DNA of 64,000 bases, from the NCBI GenBank assembly GCA_029213005.1, contig JARGPI010000008.1, forward strand, positions 176,226-240,225, in the 5' to 3' direction. Positions 1 through 8,538 of this stretch are shown here, in pieces (within the stretch, counting starts at the first letter, position 1; each line of letters begins with the position of its first letter). This DNA comes from Verrucomicrobiales bacterium. Lineage in GTDB: Bacteria > Verrucomicrobiota > Verrucomicrobiia > Verrucomicrobiales > DEV007. The notes beneath the pieces are model-generated. The model was not told the DNA's origin and ran no database searches. It worked only from the letters and a program-made list of their open reading frames with translations. The position numbers were made by a program, and so were the translations under genes.

Positions 1-1053
1 GGCCTGACCCGCGGCCTGGATATCGAAGTGCTCGATAAAGGATACGGTGAACAAGGCGGCGCACCGGTCAGCTTTTCTCCCAACACCACAGAGCTTGCGG
101 TCATTCTGCCGAGCAACTCCCCGGCAGTGAATGCGCTGTGGATTCCTTCAATCGCGATGAAAATCCCAGTGCTTTTGAAACCGGGACGGGAAGAGCCCTG
201 GACGCCCTGGAGAATCATTCTAGCATTTATCAAAGCCGGTTGTCCGGAGGAAGCCTTTTCTCTTTATCCGACCGCCCACGACGGCTCGGGAGCCATTATT
301 CGCCGCGCCGGAAGGTGTATGCTCTTCGGAGACGATTCAACGGTGAAACAGCATGAGCACGATCCCCGGATCGAAGTTCACGGCACCGGCTACTCAAAAC
401 TCGTCATTGGCGAGGATGAGATCGAAAACTGGGAAAAGTACATCGATACCATCGTCGAATCTGTATCCGCAAACTCCGGACGGAGCTGTATTTGTACCTC
501 GACGATTGTGGTCCCCAAATACGGTGATGAAATCGCCGAGGCGGTCGCAAAGCGGGTCGCAGAAATTTACCCTCGCTCGCAGGACGACCCCGATGCGAAA
601 CTGTCCGGGTTTGCCAATCCAAAATTTGCCGAGTGGATCAACGAAGCGGTTGAAACCGGCCTGGAATCGCCGGGTTCCACTGATGTCACCGCCAAATACC
701 GGAAAGGTGATCGCTTCATGATGAAAGACGGCATGAATTACCTTCAGCCGACCATCGTCAGGGTCGATTCTTTCGATGAAGATCTCGCAATCCGCGAATT
801 TCTTTTTCCTTTTGCCTCCGTGGTCGAATGTCCGCAGGCAGAGGTTCTCGACAAGATTGGCCCATCTCTGGTGGTCACCGCCATCACCAAAGATCTTGAG
901 TGGATTAACGAACTTTTCGACTGCCCGACGATTGATCGTCTTAACATCGGAAACGTCCCTACCAACCGGATCAAGTGGGATCAACCGCACGAAGGCAACT
1001 TGTTTGAGTTTCTTTATTCACGCCGCTCATTCCAGATTGCAGAGATTGCGTGA
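1..1053 (+). CDS. Aldehyde dehydrogenase family protein (5' partial)
   Basis: The reading frame is open from base 1, so the N-terminus lies outside the window; the GTG at 28 is internal. The ALDH fold is recognisable: a KPG lysine motif in the cofactor region, and the nucleophile motif NSGRSCICTS with the catalytic Cys codon at 487-489. The usual ELGG general-base glutamate is not seen; at the matching place stands HGTGYSK. Loss of that glutamate is typical of CoA-acylating aldehyde dehydrogenases and acyl-CoA reductases. The gene runs 18 nt ahead of an iron alcohol dehydrogenase, so the pair could interconvert acyl-CoA or acid, aldehyde and alcohol. Substrate unknown. A non-acylating ALDH of unusual subfamily is the alternative. 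Confidence 0.8.
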   Translation, partial: GLTRGLDIEVLDKGYGEQGGAPVSFSPNTTELAVILPSNSPAVNALWIPSIAMKIPVLLKPGREEPWTPWRIILAFIKAGCPEEAFSLYPTAHDGSGAIIRRAGRCMLFGDDSTVKQHEHDPRIEVHGTGYSKLVIGEDEIENWEKYIDTIVESVSANSGRSCICTSTIVVPKYGDEIAEAVAKRVAEIYPRSQDDPDAKLSGFANPKFAEWINEAVETGLESPGSTDVTAKYRKGDRFMMKDGMNYLQPTIVRVDSFDEDLAIREFLFPFASVVECPQAEVLDKIGPSLVVTAITKDLEWINELFDCPTIDRLNIGNVPTNRIKWDQPHEGNLFEFLYSRRSFQIAEIA

Positions 1054-1071
1054 CCGCGTAGTCTCCTTGTC

Positions 1072-2244
1072 ATGTCCGCCGTTAGTGCCATCAACGTTGA
1101 GTCTCTCTGCGAGGGATTTGAGGTTCCCGATTCCGTAAAGCGCTTTGAAAACGTGCCGAATCGAGAGGTCATTTTCGGCTGCGGGACACTCACCCGGATC
1201 GGTAGCAAATGCGCCGAACTGGGTGGATCACGGGTCCTGATTGTCACCGACCCCGGCATCGCAAAAACCGGGCATCCACTGCGGGCGGCGGATTCGATCC
1301 TGGAGGCAGATAAAAGCGCCTTCATTTTCGATGATGTTCACGAAAACCCCACCACCGATGACGTGGAGCGATGCGTCGAATTTGCGAGGCAGAACCGGAT
1401 CGATTTGATCGTCGGGCTGGGCGGCGGATCCAGCATGGACACTGCGAAGGGATGCAACTTCATCCTCACAAACGGCGGTGAAATGAAGGATTACTGGGGA
1501 GTCGATAAAGCGCCCAAAATGATGCTTCCCTTTATCGCAGTTCCCACGACCTCCGGAACCGGTAGCGAATGCCAGAGTTTTGCGCTGATTGCCGATGCCA
1601 AAACCCACGCTAAAATGGCCTGCGGCGACAAAAAGGCCGCTGCCGCCGTCGCGATTCTCGACCCGGAGCTGACCGTGACCCAACCCTACGCGGTGACGAG
1701 CCACACCGGGATTGATGCCATCGCTCACGCTCTTGAGACCGCGGTTTGCAAAAAACGTACCGAAATTTCATCCGCCTATTCTTCAGCGGCCTGGCACCTG
1801 CTAAATTCAGGCTTCGAAAAAGTCCTCCGCTCGCCCGAAGACATCGTGTCCCGGGCTCAGATGCAACTTGGAGCCGCTTTTGCCGGAGCCGCGATCGAAA
1901 ATTCCATGCTCGGAATTGCCCACTCCTGCGCCAACCCGTTGACCGCCCATTTTGGCATTGTTCACGGTCAAGCCGTCGGAGTGATGTTGCCCCATGTGAT
2001 CGATTTTAATTCCAGAGGTTCAGATGCTGCGGAAATCTACCAGAGTCTGGGAACCGGCCTCTCCACCCGGATTACGGAATTGTTACAGGTCGGCGGCATC
2101 AAGACCAGACTCAGTGAACTGAAGTTCGATGAGGCAAAACTACCTCAACTTTCCGAAGAAGCCGCCGCACAGTGGACCGCTCAATTCAATCCTGTCCCGG
2201 TGACAGCTTCGGACTTGCAGGAAGTTTACCAAAACGCTATTTAG
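1072..2244 (+). CDS. Iron-containing alcohol dehydrogenase (group III)
   Basis: This 390-aa protein has the full-length family layout. An N-terminal dinucleotide-binding half carries GGGSSMDTAKG (residues 117-127). The C-terminal helical half carries the metal-site residues: D215 and H219 in GIDAIAHALE, H284 in GIAHS and H298 in VHG, with the spacing known from FucO-type enzymes. It would reduce an aldehyde to an alcohol, or the reverse, with NAD(P)H and Fe2+ in the cytoplasm. It follows the aldehyde dehydrogenase by 18 nt and is followed by the tautomerase after 4 nt, so co-transcription is likely. Family assignment is firm; the substrate is not known. Confidence 0.9.
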   Translation: MSAVSAINVESLCEGFEVPDSVKRFENVPNREVIFGCGTLTRIGSKCAELGGSRVLIVTDPGIAKTGHPLRAADSILEADKSAFIFDDVHENPTTDDVERCVEFARQNRIDLIVGLGGGSSMDTAKGCNFILTNGGEMKDYWGVDKAPKMMLPFIAVPTTSGTGSECQSFALIADAKTHAKMACGDKKAAAAVAILDPELTVTQPYAVTSHTGIDAIAHALETAVCKKRTEISSAYSSAAWHLLNSGFEKVLRSPEDIVSRAQMQLGAAFAGAAIENSMLGIAHSCANPLTAHFGIVHGQAVGVMLPHVIDFNSRGSDAAEIYQSLGTGLSTRITELLQVGGIKTRLSELKFDEAKLPQLSEEAAAQWTAQFNPVPVTASDLQEVYQNAI

Positions 2245-2248
2245 CCCC

Positions 2249-2590
2249 ATGCCTCTGGTTTCGATCTACACCTCAGCGACCATTGCTGATTCAGCCCCGA
2301 TTTTGAAAATAGTAACCGAACGGGCTGCATCAATTCTCGGAAAACCCGAGTCGATTATGATGGTACGGATCGAGGATGAGCAAAACATGTCTTTTGGCGG
2401 CGCTTCTGACACACCCGCCACCCTTTTCGAGATCGATGGTATCGAACTTTCCGATGAAAAAGCGGAGCCTCTGACTTTGGAATGCTGCCGCCTCGCCGGA
2501 GAGTTATTCGCAACTTCACAGGACCGTGTTTTCGTGAAACTCACCAATGTTCCGCGCGGTATGTGGGGCGGAAACGGCAAGGTCTACTAA
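2249..2590 (+). CDS. MIF-type tautomerase (phenylpyruvate/dopachrome tautomerase-like)
   Basis: A 113-aa protein of the macrophage migration inhibitory factor family. It starts MP, so Pro2 becomes the N-terminal catalytic proline after Met removal. It also has the family block MMVRIEDEQNMSFGG, which matches the IAVHV..MAFGG region of MIF, and the tail motif DRVFVKL. Length equals that of animal MIF (about 115 aa). The protein is probably a trimeric keto-enol tautomerase. The start lies 4 nt after the alcohol dehydrogenase stop, inside the same operon. Physiological substrate unknown. Confidence 0.85.
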   Translation: MPLVSIYTSATIADSAPILKIVTERAASILGKPESIMMVRIEDEQNMSFGGASDTPATLFEIDGIELSDEKAEPLTLECCRLAGELFATSQDRVFVKLTNVPRGMWGGNGKVY

Positions 2591-2602
2591 CCCGACGAAC
2601 TA

Positions 2603-3835
2603 TTGAGCGACTATGATCTTATCGTGATCGGAGGAGGTGCCTCCGGTTTTTTCGCAGCCATCACCTGTGCCGAGGTATCGCCCACTCCCCGGCGCATTCT
2701 TATTCTGGAAAAAGCGCCCGAGGTCCTTCAGAAGGTCAAAATTTCAGGCGGCGGACGCTGCAACGTGACTCACGATTGTCACGATCCCCGCTTGTTTGTG
2801 AGTCATTACCCGCGCGGCCAAAAGACGCTGCCGGGCCCCCTGCATCGCTGGAACGCCGCTGATATGATCAATTGGCTGGCGGACAAAGGCGTTGCATTGA
2901 AAGTCGAGGCCGATGGACGAATCTTCCCGATTACGGACGACTCTCAGACCATCATCGATTGCTTCCATGCCGCGGCAAGGGACGCCGGGATCGAAATCCG
3001 TTGTCGACAGGAAGTTTCTGATGTCACTTTTCGCGACGACCACTTTTCTCTCGAACTCAAGTCCGGTGAAGTGCTAACGTGTAGCAATCTCCTTGTGGCG
3101 ACCGGCGGAATCCGGAATCCATCCGGGAAGAAATTTGCCGAAACGTTCGGGCACACCACGCAAGATGCGGCACCTTCGCTCTTCACTTTTAAAATAACCG
3201 ATCCCCGGATTGAGGGGCTCGCCGGAATTTCTGTCCCCTTGGGAAAAGCTACGGTCTCCGGCACTAAATTCGAGGAAATGGGCCCAATTCTCATCACCCA
3301 CTGGGGGCTGAGCGGACCCGGCATCCTGAAAGTGTCCGCCTGGGGTGCCCGCGAGCTTTACGAGATGAACTATCGGTTTCAAGCCGTGATCAACTGGGTC
3401 GCAAAGGAGACAGAGGATGAAGTGCAACGCCACCTTTCCTCGCTCCGAACCAATCACGGGAAACAAAGTATCTTCGCCAATCCTCAGTTTTCCATCCCGA
3501 CCCGGCTTTGGAAGCGCCTCTGCGAAGCTGCGGAAATTTCGCCCGATACCAAATGGGGAAATCTGAGTCGAGTTCAGTTAAACGCCCTGAAAGGCCAGCT
3601 CACCTCATGTGAATTTCAGGTCGAAGGGAAAAGCATGAACAAAGATGAATTTGTGACCTGCGGCGGCGTGAATCTCAAAGAAGTAAACTTCAAGACCATG
3701 GAGAGCAAACTCCAGCCCTGTCTCTTTTTCGCCGGGGAAGTGCTCGATATTGACGGCGTCACCGGCGGATTCAATTTCCAGTCAGCGTGGACCACTGGAA
3801 GGATCGTCGGCGAAACTATCGGATCCCGGGATTAA
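2603..3835 (+). CDS. BaiN/HI0933-family NAD(P)/FAD-dependent oxidoreductase
   Basis: A 410-aa flavoprotein with an N-terminal Rossmann motif (DLIVIGGGASGFFAA, residues 4-18), the family signature KISGGGRCNVTH near residue 46, and a C-terminal VTGGFNFQSAW motif that closes the FAD site. These are hallmarks of the HI0933/aminoacetone oxidase-like family, which includes BaiN. The start is TTG, 12 nt after the tautomerase stop; no ATG lies near it, and the Rossmann motif begins at residue 4. Last gene of the four-gene operon. The final 4 bases overlap the end of the opposing Hpt gene. Reaction unknown. Confidence 0.87.
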   Translation: MSDYDLIVIGGGASGFFAAITCAEVSPTPRRILILEKAPEVLQKVKISGGGRCNVTHDCHDPRLFVSHYPRGQKTLPGPLHRWNAADMINWLADKGVALKVEADGRIFPITDDSQTIIDCFHAAARDAGIEIRCRQEVSDVTFRDDHFSLELKSGEVLTCSNLLVATGGIRNPSGKKFAETFGHTTQDAAPSLFTFKITDPRIEGLAGISVPLGKATVSGTKFEEMGPILITHWGLSGPGILKVSAWGARELYEMNYRFQAVINWVAKETEDEVQRHLSSLRTNHGKQSIFANPQFSIPTRLWKRLCEAAEISPDTKWGNLSRVQLNALKGQLTSCEFQVEGKSMNKDEFVTCGGVNLKEVNFKTMESKLQPCLFFAGEVLDIDGVTGGFNFQSAWTTGRIVGETIGSRD

Positions 3836-4197
3836 CCGGTTTTCTGCAGATTATCGAGAAATCCGAGCAACGCTCTCTCGAGCCGTTTGACCTCCGCCTC
3901 ACATTTCAGAAAAGCATTGCGAGCCTCCTCCAAATCGGGAATCCTCGCAAGCCGGTCGAGTTCCGTCGTGGCCCGAAACGCGCGGGTTCCGAGGTAGTTT
4001 CCCACCACACCTTTGAGAAGATGCGCGGCCTGATGCAGTTCAATCGCGTCTCCTTTTTCCAGCGCCAGACGGGCCCTCTCAAGTAGAGTTCCCGTCTCCG
4101 CGGGATACATTTCGATCAATTGTCTCTGCACCTCCGGATTCACAATTTGAGTTCTGAACTCATCGGCATTAAAAATATTGCGATCGACATCACTCAT
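3832..4197 (-). CDS. Stand-alone histidine phosphotransfer (Hpt) protein
   Basis: A 121-aa helical protein with the Hpt signature HQAAHLLKGVVGNYLG; the phosphorylated His is probably H59. It has no kinase or receiver domain. Such proteins shuttle phosphoryl groups between a hybrid kinase and a response regulator. No kinase lies beside it. A hybrid kinase 36 kb away ends in an Hpt domain with a similar core ([12 protein letters not shown]). The gene converges on the flavoprotein with a 4-base overlap. A paired-palindrome site begins 75 nt upstream of its start. Confidence 0.87.
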   Translation of the reverse strand: MSDVDRNIFNADEFRTQIVNPEVQRQLIEMYPAETGTLLERARLALEKGDAIELHQAAHLLKGVVGNYLGTRAFRATTELDRLARIPDLEEARNAFLKCEAEVKRLERALLGFLDNLQKTG

Positions 4198-4272
4198 ACA
4201 TATTTAGTAGTTTACATTAGGTTCGGAAAAAAAGCATCAGACGAATCGCGGTATGCTTCCTCTATCCAGACT

Positions 4273-4305
4273 GTACAGGGTACGGTTGAAAATTGTACAG
4301 GGTAC
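4273..4305. repeat. Paired palindrome site A (two GTACAGGGTAC)
   Basis: Two copies of GTACAGGGTAC at 4273-4283 and 4295-4305, start-to-start 22 bp. Each is an inverted GTAC repeat around a 3-nt centre. On the minus strand it reads GTACCCTGTAC and lies 75 nt upstream of the Hpt start. It is one of four such sites in the window, all with the same 22-bp spacing. The remainder of the 4198-4493 gap shows an A7 tract (4227-4233) and an AAGCAT/ATGCTT inverted repeat. Confidence 0.9.
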
Positions 4306-4493
4306 AATTGAGTTTTGAGACAATGACAAACTACAGAAATTGACCCGCGCTTCATTTTTCACTAAGCTTACAAGATGAGACTCTTCCTCCTGTTAGCGGT
4401 GTACTGCGTCGGTTTGGGAATCTTTATGGAAACTCACTCTGGGAACAAAAATCGCCGTCAGGTCGTAGCAAAGATTCGGGGAATCCCACTGCA

Positions 4494-4763
4494 ATGCCCT
4501 CCCCCGTCGTGCGGGACGCGCTCGAAGCGAAGGCCCGGCAACAGAAAGAAGCCAAAAGGAGAAAAGAGCAAATCTTCGAAACCCATCAGAAGTCATTGGA
4601 TAAGTTGCAAGCCCTGCAAATTGAGATGGACCAAAAATTGGCGATACGTGAACAACTGGATGCCGAAATCACTGAAATTGACCGCGCTGTGTCCTATGCG
4701 GACCATTTTGGGAATCCCTTCGATCGAGACTGGATCGAAGGCATCAAACAGAGCCTGAAGTAA
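4494..4763 (+). CDS. Small charged coiled-coil protein, hypothetical
   Basis: An 89-aa protein with no recognised family. Residues 8-70 are rich in Glu, Lys, Gln and Leu and look like one long coiled coil. A weak purine-rich GGGGAA stretch lies about 10 nt before the ATG. The same frame stays open upstream to about 4344 without an ATG, GTG or TTG. A different frame starting at ATG 4375 encodes a hydrophobic MRLFLLLAVYCVGLGIF segment. The gene may therefore have lost its signal/anchor to a frameshift. The start is uncertain. Confidence 0.55.
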   Translation: MPSPVVRDALEAKARQQKEAKRRKEQIFETHQKSLDKLQALQIEMDQKLAIREQLDAEITEIDRAVSYADHFGNPFDRDWIEGIKQSLK

Positions 4764-4821
4764 CCCTTCTTTCGCCTCCGATCCGGCTTGATTTTCGTCG
4801 GGTTAGGAAGTCTGGTTGGGA

Positions 4822-5613
4822 ATGAAGACTCGCGAGGAAAATTTAAGACAGTTTTTCGGTAAAGATGGAAAAACCGTAATTCTACCCATTGATCACGGCA
4901 CAGCGATTCCGGTTCCGGGGATGGATGACCCGATCGGGCTGATCGAGGAAACGAGCCCGAACGTCGATGGGTTTGTGGTCAATTTAGGCTTGGCTCTGGC
5001 CGCCCACGAGCAGTTGGAAAACACAGGACTCTGTCTTCGGACCGATTGTTACAAGCCGGTATACGGAGACAATGAGGACGAAGGTGCCTACCGGATTTAC
5101 AGCGCGGAACACGCTGAGATGATCGGAGCAAACGCGGTGATGAATATGCTCTACGTCCACCACGGACACGAAGCGGAAAGCTTTCGTGAGGCGGCTGAAT
5201 TGATCGGCGAAAGTCTCGATGCCGAAATTCCAGTCATTTTGGAAACCCTGCCTTTTGGTATCGGCCGACCCGACGATTACACGCCGGAAAACATCGGTTT
5301 TGCGGTGCGCGCCGCAGCGGAACTCGGAGCCGATGTCGTCAAAACCGCTTTCCCGACCAACGGAACGGTCGATGACTTCAAAAAAATCGTGAATGGTAGT
5401 TTTGTCCCGGTAATCGTGCTGGGTGGAGCTGCGATGGGCGACGACAAAGCGCTCCTCAGCATGGTGAAAATGGCCATGGATGCCGGGGCCTCCGGCATCG
5501 CGGTAGGGCGCAACGTGTGGCAACACCCTAAACCGAAGTCCATTACCAAGGCACTCCATGCGATCGTTCACGGTGACGACAGCGTCGATTCCGCGCTTAA
5601 GTTGATGTCCTGA
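4822..5613 (+). CDS. DhnA-type class I aldolase (DeoC/FbaB/LsrF superfamily)
   Basis: A 263-aa TIM-barrel aldolase. It has the N-terminal PIDHGTAIPVPGMDD motif that binds the sugar phosphate and the Schiff-base lysine in GADVVKTAF (about residue 174), followed by VIVLGG and GASGIAVGRN phosphate-binding loops. The family includes archaeal-type fructose-bisphosphate aldolase, ADTH synthase and LsrF. The ATG at 4822 is preferred over an in-frame TTG two codons earlier, because AGGAAG sits about 11 nt before the ATG. The substrate cannot be settled from sequence. Confidence 0.85.
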   Translation: MKTREENLRQFFGKDGKTVILPIDHGTAIPVPGMDDPIGLIEETSPNVDGFVVNLGLALAAHEQLENTGLCLRTDCYKPVYGDNEDEGAYRIYSAEHAEMIGANAVMNMLYVHHGHEAESFREAAELIGESLDAEIPVILETLPFGIGRPDDYTPENIGFAVRAAAELGADVVKTAFPTNGTVDDFKKIVNGSFVPVIVLGGAAMGDDKALLSMVKMAMDAGASGIAVGRNVWQHPKPKSITKALHAIVHGDDSVDSALKLMS

Positions 5614-5704
5614 ACCACCTTAAAATCCCGTGGTTGCGGAGCCCCACCCTTTGCCGAAAGGAGTAAGGTGTGGAAGTTTTCTGCCGTCCAGATTTCCTAA
5701 CAAA

Positions 5705-6949
5705 ATGATCATTCCCAGTATCCAATACGGAGCCCGAACGTTTGCCAGCGTCGACAAACGTCATCTCATGAAGTTTATGTGGAACTTTGGCTACAAAGGG
5801 ATCCGGTCGGTCAATTTGTTCAAAAAGCGGATGAAACAGGGCGAGTATTTTCCGCCCTTCATCTACATCTCGATCCTGAACAGCTGTAACCTGCGCTGCC
5901 AGGGCTGCTGGGTCGATGTCGATAAGCCTCAGGTGAAAATCGATCTCGAAAACCTGAACAAAATCGTCAACGACGCCAAAGCTCACGGAAATTCCTTTTT
6001 CGGCGTTCTCGGTGGCGAACCGTTTATGCATCCCGATTTGATGGACTTTTTCGCAGCCCATCCGGACTGCTTCTTTCAAGTGTTCACCAACGGGCAGATG
6101 ATCACCCAGAAAAAAGCAAAGCAGCTTCGCCAGATCGGAAACGTGACGCCTCTGATCTCAATCGAAGGAACCAAAGTGGTGGCCAACGAGCGCCGCGGCG
6201 GTAAAGACGTGCTCAACCGCACTCTCCGCGGACTGGACGCCTGTTTAGACAACCGCATTTTGACCGGGGTTGCGACCAGTCTCTGCCAGACCAATATCGA
6301 CGATTTACTGACCGAAGACTGGTTGAGGCATTTGATCAAAAAAGGCGTTCACTACGCCTGGTATCACACTTACCGTCCGGTGGGTCCGCAGATTCACGAC
6401 GAACTCGCACTCACTCCGGAACAAGCCCGGAAAGTTCGTCAGTTTGTCGTCGATATGAGGGCGAAACTGCCACTCGGCATCATCGACGCCTATTACGACG
6501 GCGAAGGCCGGGCTCTGTGTCCGATGTCGACTGGTATTTCGCATCACATCTCCCCCACCGGGGCGATTGAGCCCTGTCCGATCATTCAAGTGGCGACCGA
6601 TAATATCGCGGACAACGATTATTCCATCTACGAAACCCTCACGAAGTCAGAATTTCTCAAAGACTTTCGGGAAACCTCAGCCAAACACACCCGTGGCTGC
6701 ATCGTGTTGGAGCGCCCCGATTTGGTAAAAGCTCTCGCTGAAAAGCACGGGGCTAAGGACACCACGATCCGCAAAACCGCGATCGCAGAGCTGGATTCCA
6801 TGACACCCCGTAACAGTCAGTGGCTTCCCACCGGCGAGGAAATTCCGGAGAAACATCCCGTTTACCGCTGGGCGAAAAAATACTGGTTCAACGACTTCGG
6901 CGCCTACGACGAGTTGGAAAAAGAAAGCGAACTACGGAATCACTCGTGA
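5705..6949 (+). CDS. Radical SAM protein with C-terminal Cys-containing extension
   Basis: A 414-aa radical SAM enzyme. The [4Fe-4S] motif is CNLRCQGC (C61, C65, C68), followed by GVLGGEPF as the SAM-binding glycine-rich strand. Later cysteines (CPMSTGISHH, EPCPIIQ, RGCIVL) resemble a SPASM-like auxiliary cluster. The ATG at 5705 is preferred: the 25 codons upstream are low-quality sequence, and MIIPSIQYGARTFA looks like a natural start. The gene ends inside the opposing methylase gene with an 18-nt overlap. Substrate unknown; it could modify a peptide or a small molecule. Confidence 0.83.
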   Translation: MIIPSIQYGARTFASVDKRHLMKFMWNFGYKGIRSVNLFKKRMKQGEYFPPFIYISILNSCNLRCQGCWVDVDKPQVKIDLENLNKIVNDAKAHGNSFFGVLGGEPFMHPDLMDFFAAHPDCFFQVFTNGQMITQKKAKQLRQIGNVTPLISIEGTKVVANERRGGKDVLNRTLRGLDACLDNRILTGVATSLCQTNIDDLLTEDWLRHLIKKGVHYAWYHTYRPVGPQIHDELALTPEQARKVRQFVVDMRAKLPLGIIDAYYDGEGRALCPMSTGISHHISPTGAIEPCPIIQVATDNIADNDYSIYETLTKSEFLKDFRETSAKHTRGCIVLERPDLVKALAEKHGAKDTTIRKTAIAELDSMTPRNSQWLPTGEEIPEKHPVYRWAKKYWFNDFGAYDELEKESELRNHS

Positions 6950-7618
6950 TTCCTTCGAACTGTTACCCTCCCAGTAATCCGCTTCGAGAAGCTCGTGGCG
7001 TCTCACAATCCCGCGATACCACTCGAGGGTAACTTTGGTTTTCTCCTCCTCACTCAAACGCCAATCAAGATCGCTGTCCCGCAGTCTTTCCACGATCCGG
7101 GAAAGTGTCAGGGCCACCGTCACGGAGATATTGTAACTCTGAGTGAAGCCATACATCGGAAGGCAGAGGTAATCATCGGCTGCCTCGATCGCTTCAGAAG
7201 TGAGCCCCTCCTCCTCCGTCCCGAACAATAACGCGACGGGTTGATCGAGGGGAAGCGTCACCGGATCATACCCCTCGTAATTCGGCGTCGTCGCCACGAT
7301 ACGGTATCCTTTGGCCCGCAGGGTTTCCAATGCCGAGGACGTTTGATGATAACGATGCATCGTGAGCCATTTTGAACTGCCCATCGACACATTATTGTTA
7401 GGTCGGTAGCGGTTCCGGTTTTCCACGATATGAACGTCCTGAATTCCGAGGCAGTCACAGTTCCTCAGGCAGGCGCTGGCGTTGTGAGGCTGATAGATCT
7501 CCTCCAACATTATTGTCACATGGCGGGTCCGCTCCTTCACAGCCGCAGCAATCTTATCCTGCTTATTCTCTGTGATGTATTGCCGCAAAAATTCTACCAA
7601 TTCTTCATCAACCGTCAT
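6932..7618 (-). CDS. trmH: TrmH-like tRNA (guanosine-18-2'-O)-methyltransferase, SPOUT family
   Basis: A 228-aa SpoU/TrmH methylase. The N-terminal helical part has RTRHVTIMLEEIYQPHNASACLRNCDCLG, with motif 1 Asn and Arg residues. The knot region has VALLFGTEEEGLT (motif 2) and the end has LPMYGFTQSYNISVTVAL (motif 3, with the S-adenosylmethionine pocket). The order and length match TrmH, which methylates G18 of tRNA. The 3' end overlaps the radical SAM gene by 18 nt. Another tRNA or rRNA 2'-O-methylase specificity is possible. Confidence 0.88.
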   Translation of the reverse strand: MTVDEELVEFLRQYITENKQDKIAAAVKERTRHVTIMLEEIYQPHNASACLRNCDCLGIQDVHIVENRNRYRPNNNVSMGSSKWLTMHRYHQTSSALETLRAKGYRIVATTPNYEGYDPVTLPLDQPVALLFGTEEEGLTSEAIEAADDYLCLPMYGFTQSYNISVTVALTLSRIVERLRDSDLDWRLSEEEKTKVTLEWYRGIVRRHELLEADYWEGNSSKESRVIP

Positions 7619-7712
7619 TATCCGGCTATGAATAACACAGCTTAGGCCTGAGTCGAGGTGTTGAGCACTTGAATTATCGTTTTGGCGCTGTAAAATTCTT
7701 CACAGCTTTATA

Positions 7713-8072
7713 ATGAGTGAAAATAAACCAATCGACGATGAGGATCTGGAAGACATTAAAGAGACCCTGAAAAGGTGTCCGGAAGGAACCTTTGAGGCGT
7801 TGATTGATTTTCGTACTACGGGAAATCGGGAATCCCTCCACAACTTTCTGGTGGGTGTGTTGAAGCGACACGTGGAGCCGGAATATGTCGGATTACTCGA
7901 CAACGAACACCTCGCGCTGAGCTTTGCCGACGATCTGGGAATCGACTCGATGACGATGATGGAAGTGGTGATGATGGTCGAGGAGTGTCTCGGAATCCAC
8001 ATCGAAAATGAGCAACTGATGGAGATCGAGACTTACGGCGAGCTTGATAAGTATATCGCCGAAAATCTCTAA
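7713..8072 (+). CDS. Acyl carrier protein with N-terminal extension
   Basis: A 119-aa protein whose last 75 residues are an acyl carrier domain. The motif LGIDSMTMMEVVMMVEE gives Ser79 as the phosphopantetheine site. The first 40 residues are an extra acidic helical region not found in housekeeping AcpP (about 78 aa). It heads a three-gene run, ACP-dehydratase-ketosynthase, with 20-nt and 5-nt gaps. This suggests a dedicated acyl-chain pathway separate from primary fatty acid synthesis. Confidence 0.9.
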   Translation: MSENKPIDDEDLEDIKETLKRCPEGTFEALIDFRTTGNRESLHNFLVGVLKRHVEPEYVGLLDNEHLALSFADDLGIDSMTMMEVVMMVEECLGIHIENEQLMEIETYGELDKYIAENL

Positions 8073-8092
8073 CCGGTCCGCTTTCCACCCCG

Positions 8093-8533
8093 ATGCTCAA
8101 CAGAACCGAGATTTTATCGTCCCTTCCACAGGGGGATCCTTTCGTCTTTATCGACGAAGCAGAAGTGGGAGAAGGCACCATAACCGGTCACTACACTATC
8201 ACCGGGGATGAATGTTTTATGCCGGGCCACTTTCCGGGCCGCCCTGTGTTTCCGGCATCGATTCTGGTCGAGGCGCTGGGTCAGTTGGCCATCGTCTACC
8301 TCTATCAGAAATATCACGACCAGGGCTTGGATCTCGAGTCGATCTTTTTTATCAAAAGCGAAGATGTCCAGTGTCGCCGGAAGTGTTATCCAGGCGACCG
8401 GCTCGATATGAAAATCGATGTGAAGCATGTGCGGGAACCGGTCATTACCTTCAAAGGCGAAATCTCTGTCGCCGGCCAGAACGCCGTCAAATTGTCGGCT
8501 CTGATTTTGAGTTTTTCTCTAAACGCGAAGTAA
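8093..8533 (+). CDS. FabZ/FabA-like 3-hydroxyacyl-ACP dehydratase
   Basis: A 146-aa hot-dog fold protein with the FabZ active-site block GHFPGRPVFPASILVEALGQ; H46 and E60 take the catalytic positions. It would remove water from 3-hydroxyacyl-ACP. The FabZ consensus PGVL is replaced by PASIL. The gene sits between the ACP and the ketosynthase, so it probably works on chains bound to the neighbouring ACP rather than in housekeeping synthesis. Confidence 0.87.
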   Translation: MLNRTEILSSLPQGDPFVFIDEAEVGEGTITGHYTITGDECFMPGHFPGRPVFPASILVEALGQLAIVYLYQKYHDQGLDLESIFFIKSEDVQCRRKCYPGDRLDMKIDVKHVREPVITFKGEISVAGQNAVKLSALILSFSLNAK

Positions 8534-8538
8534 AATAA

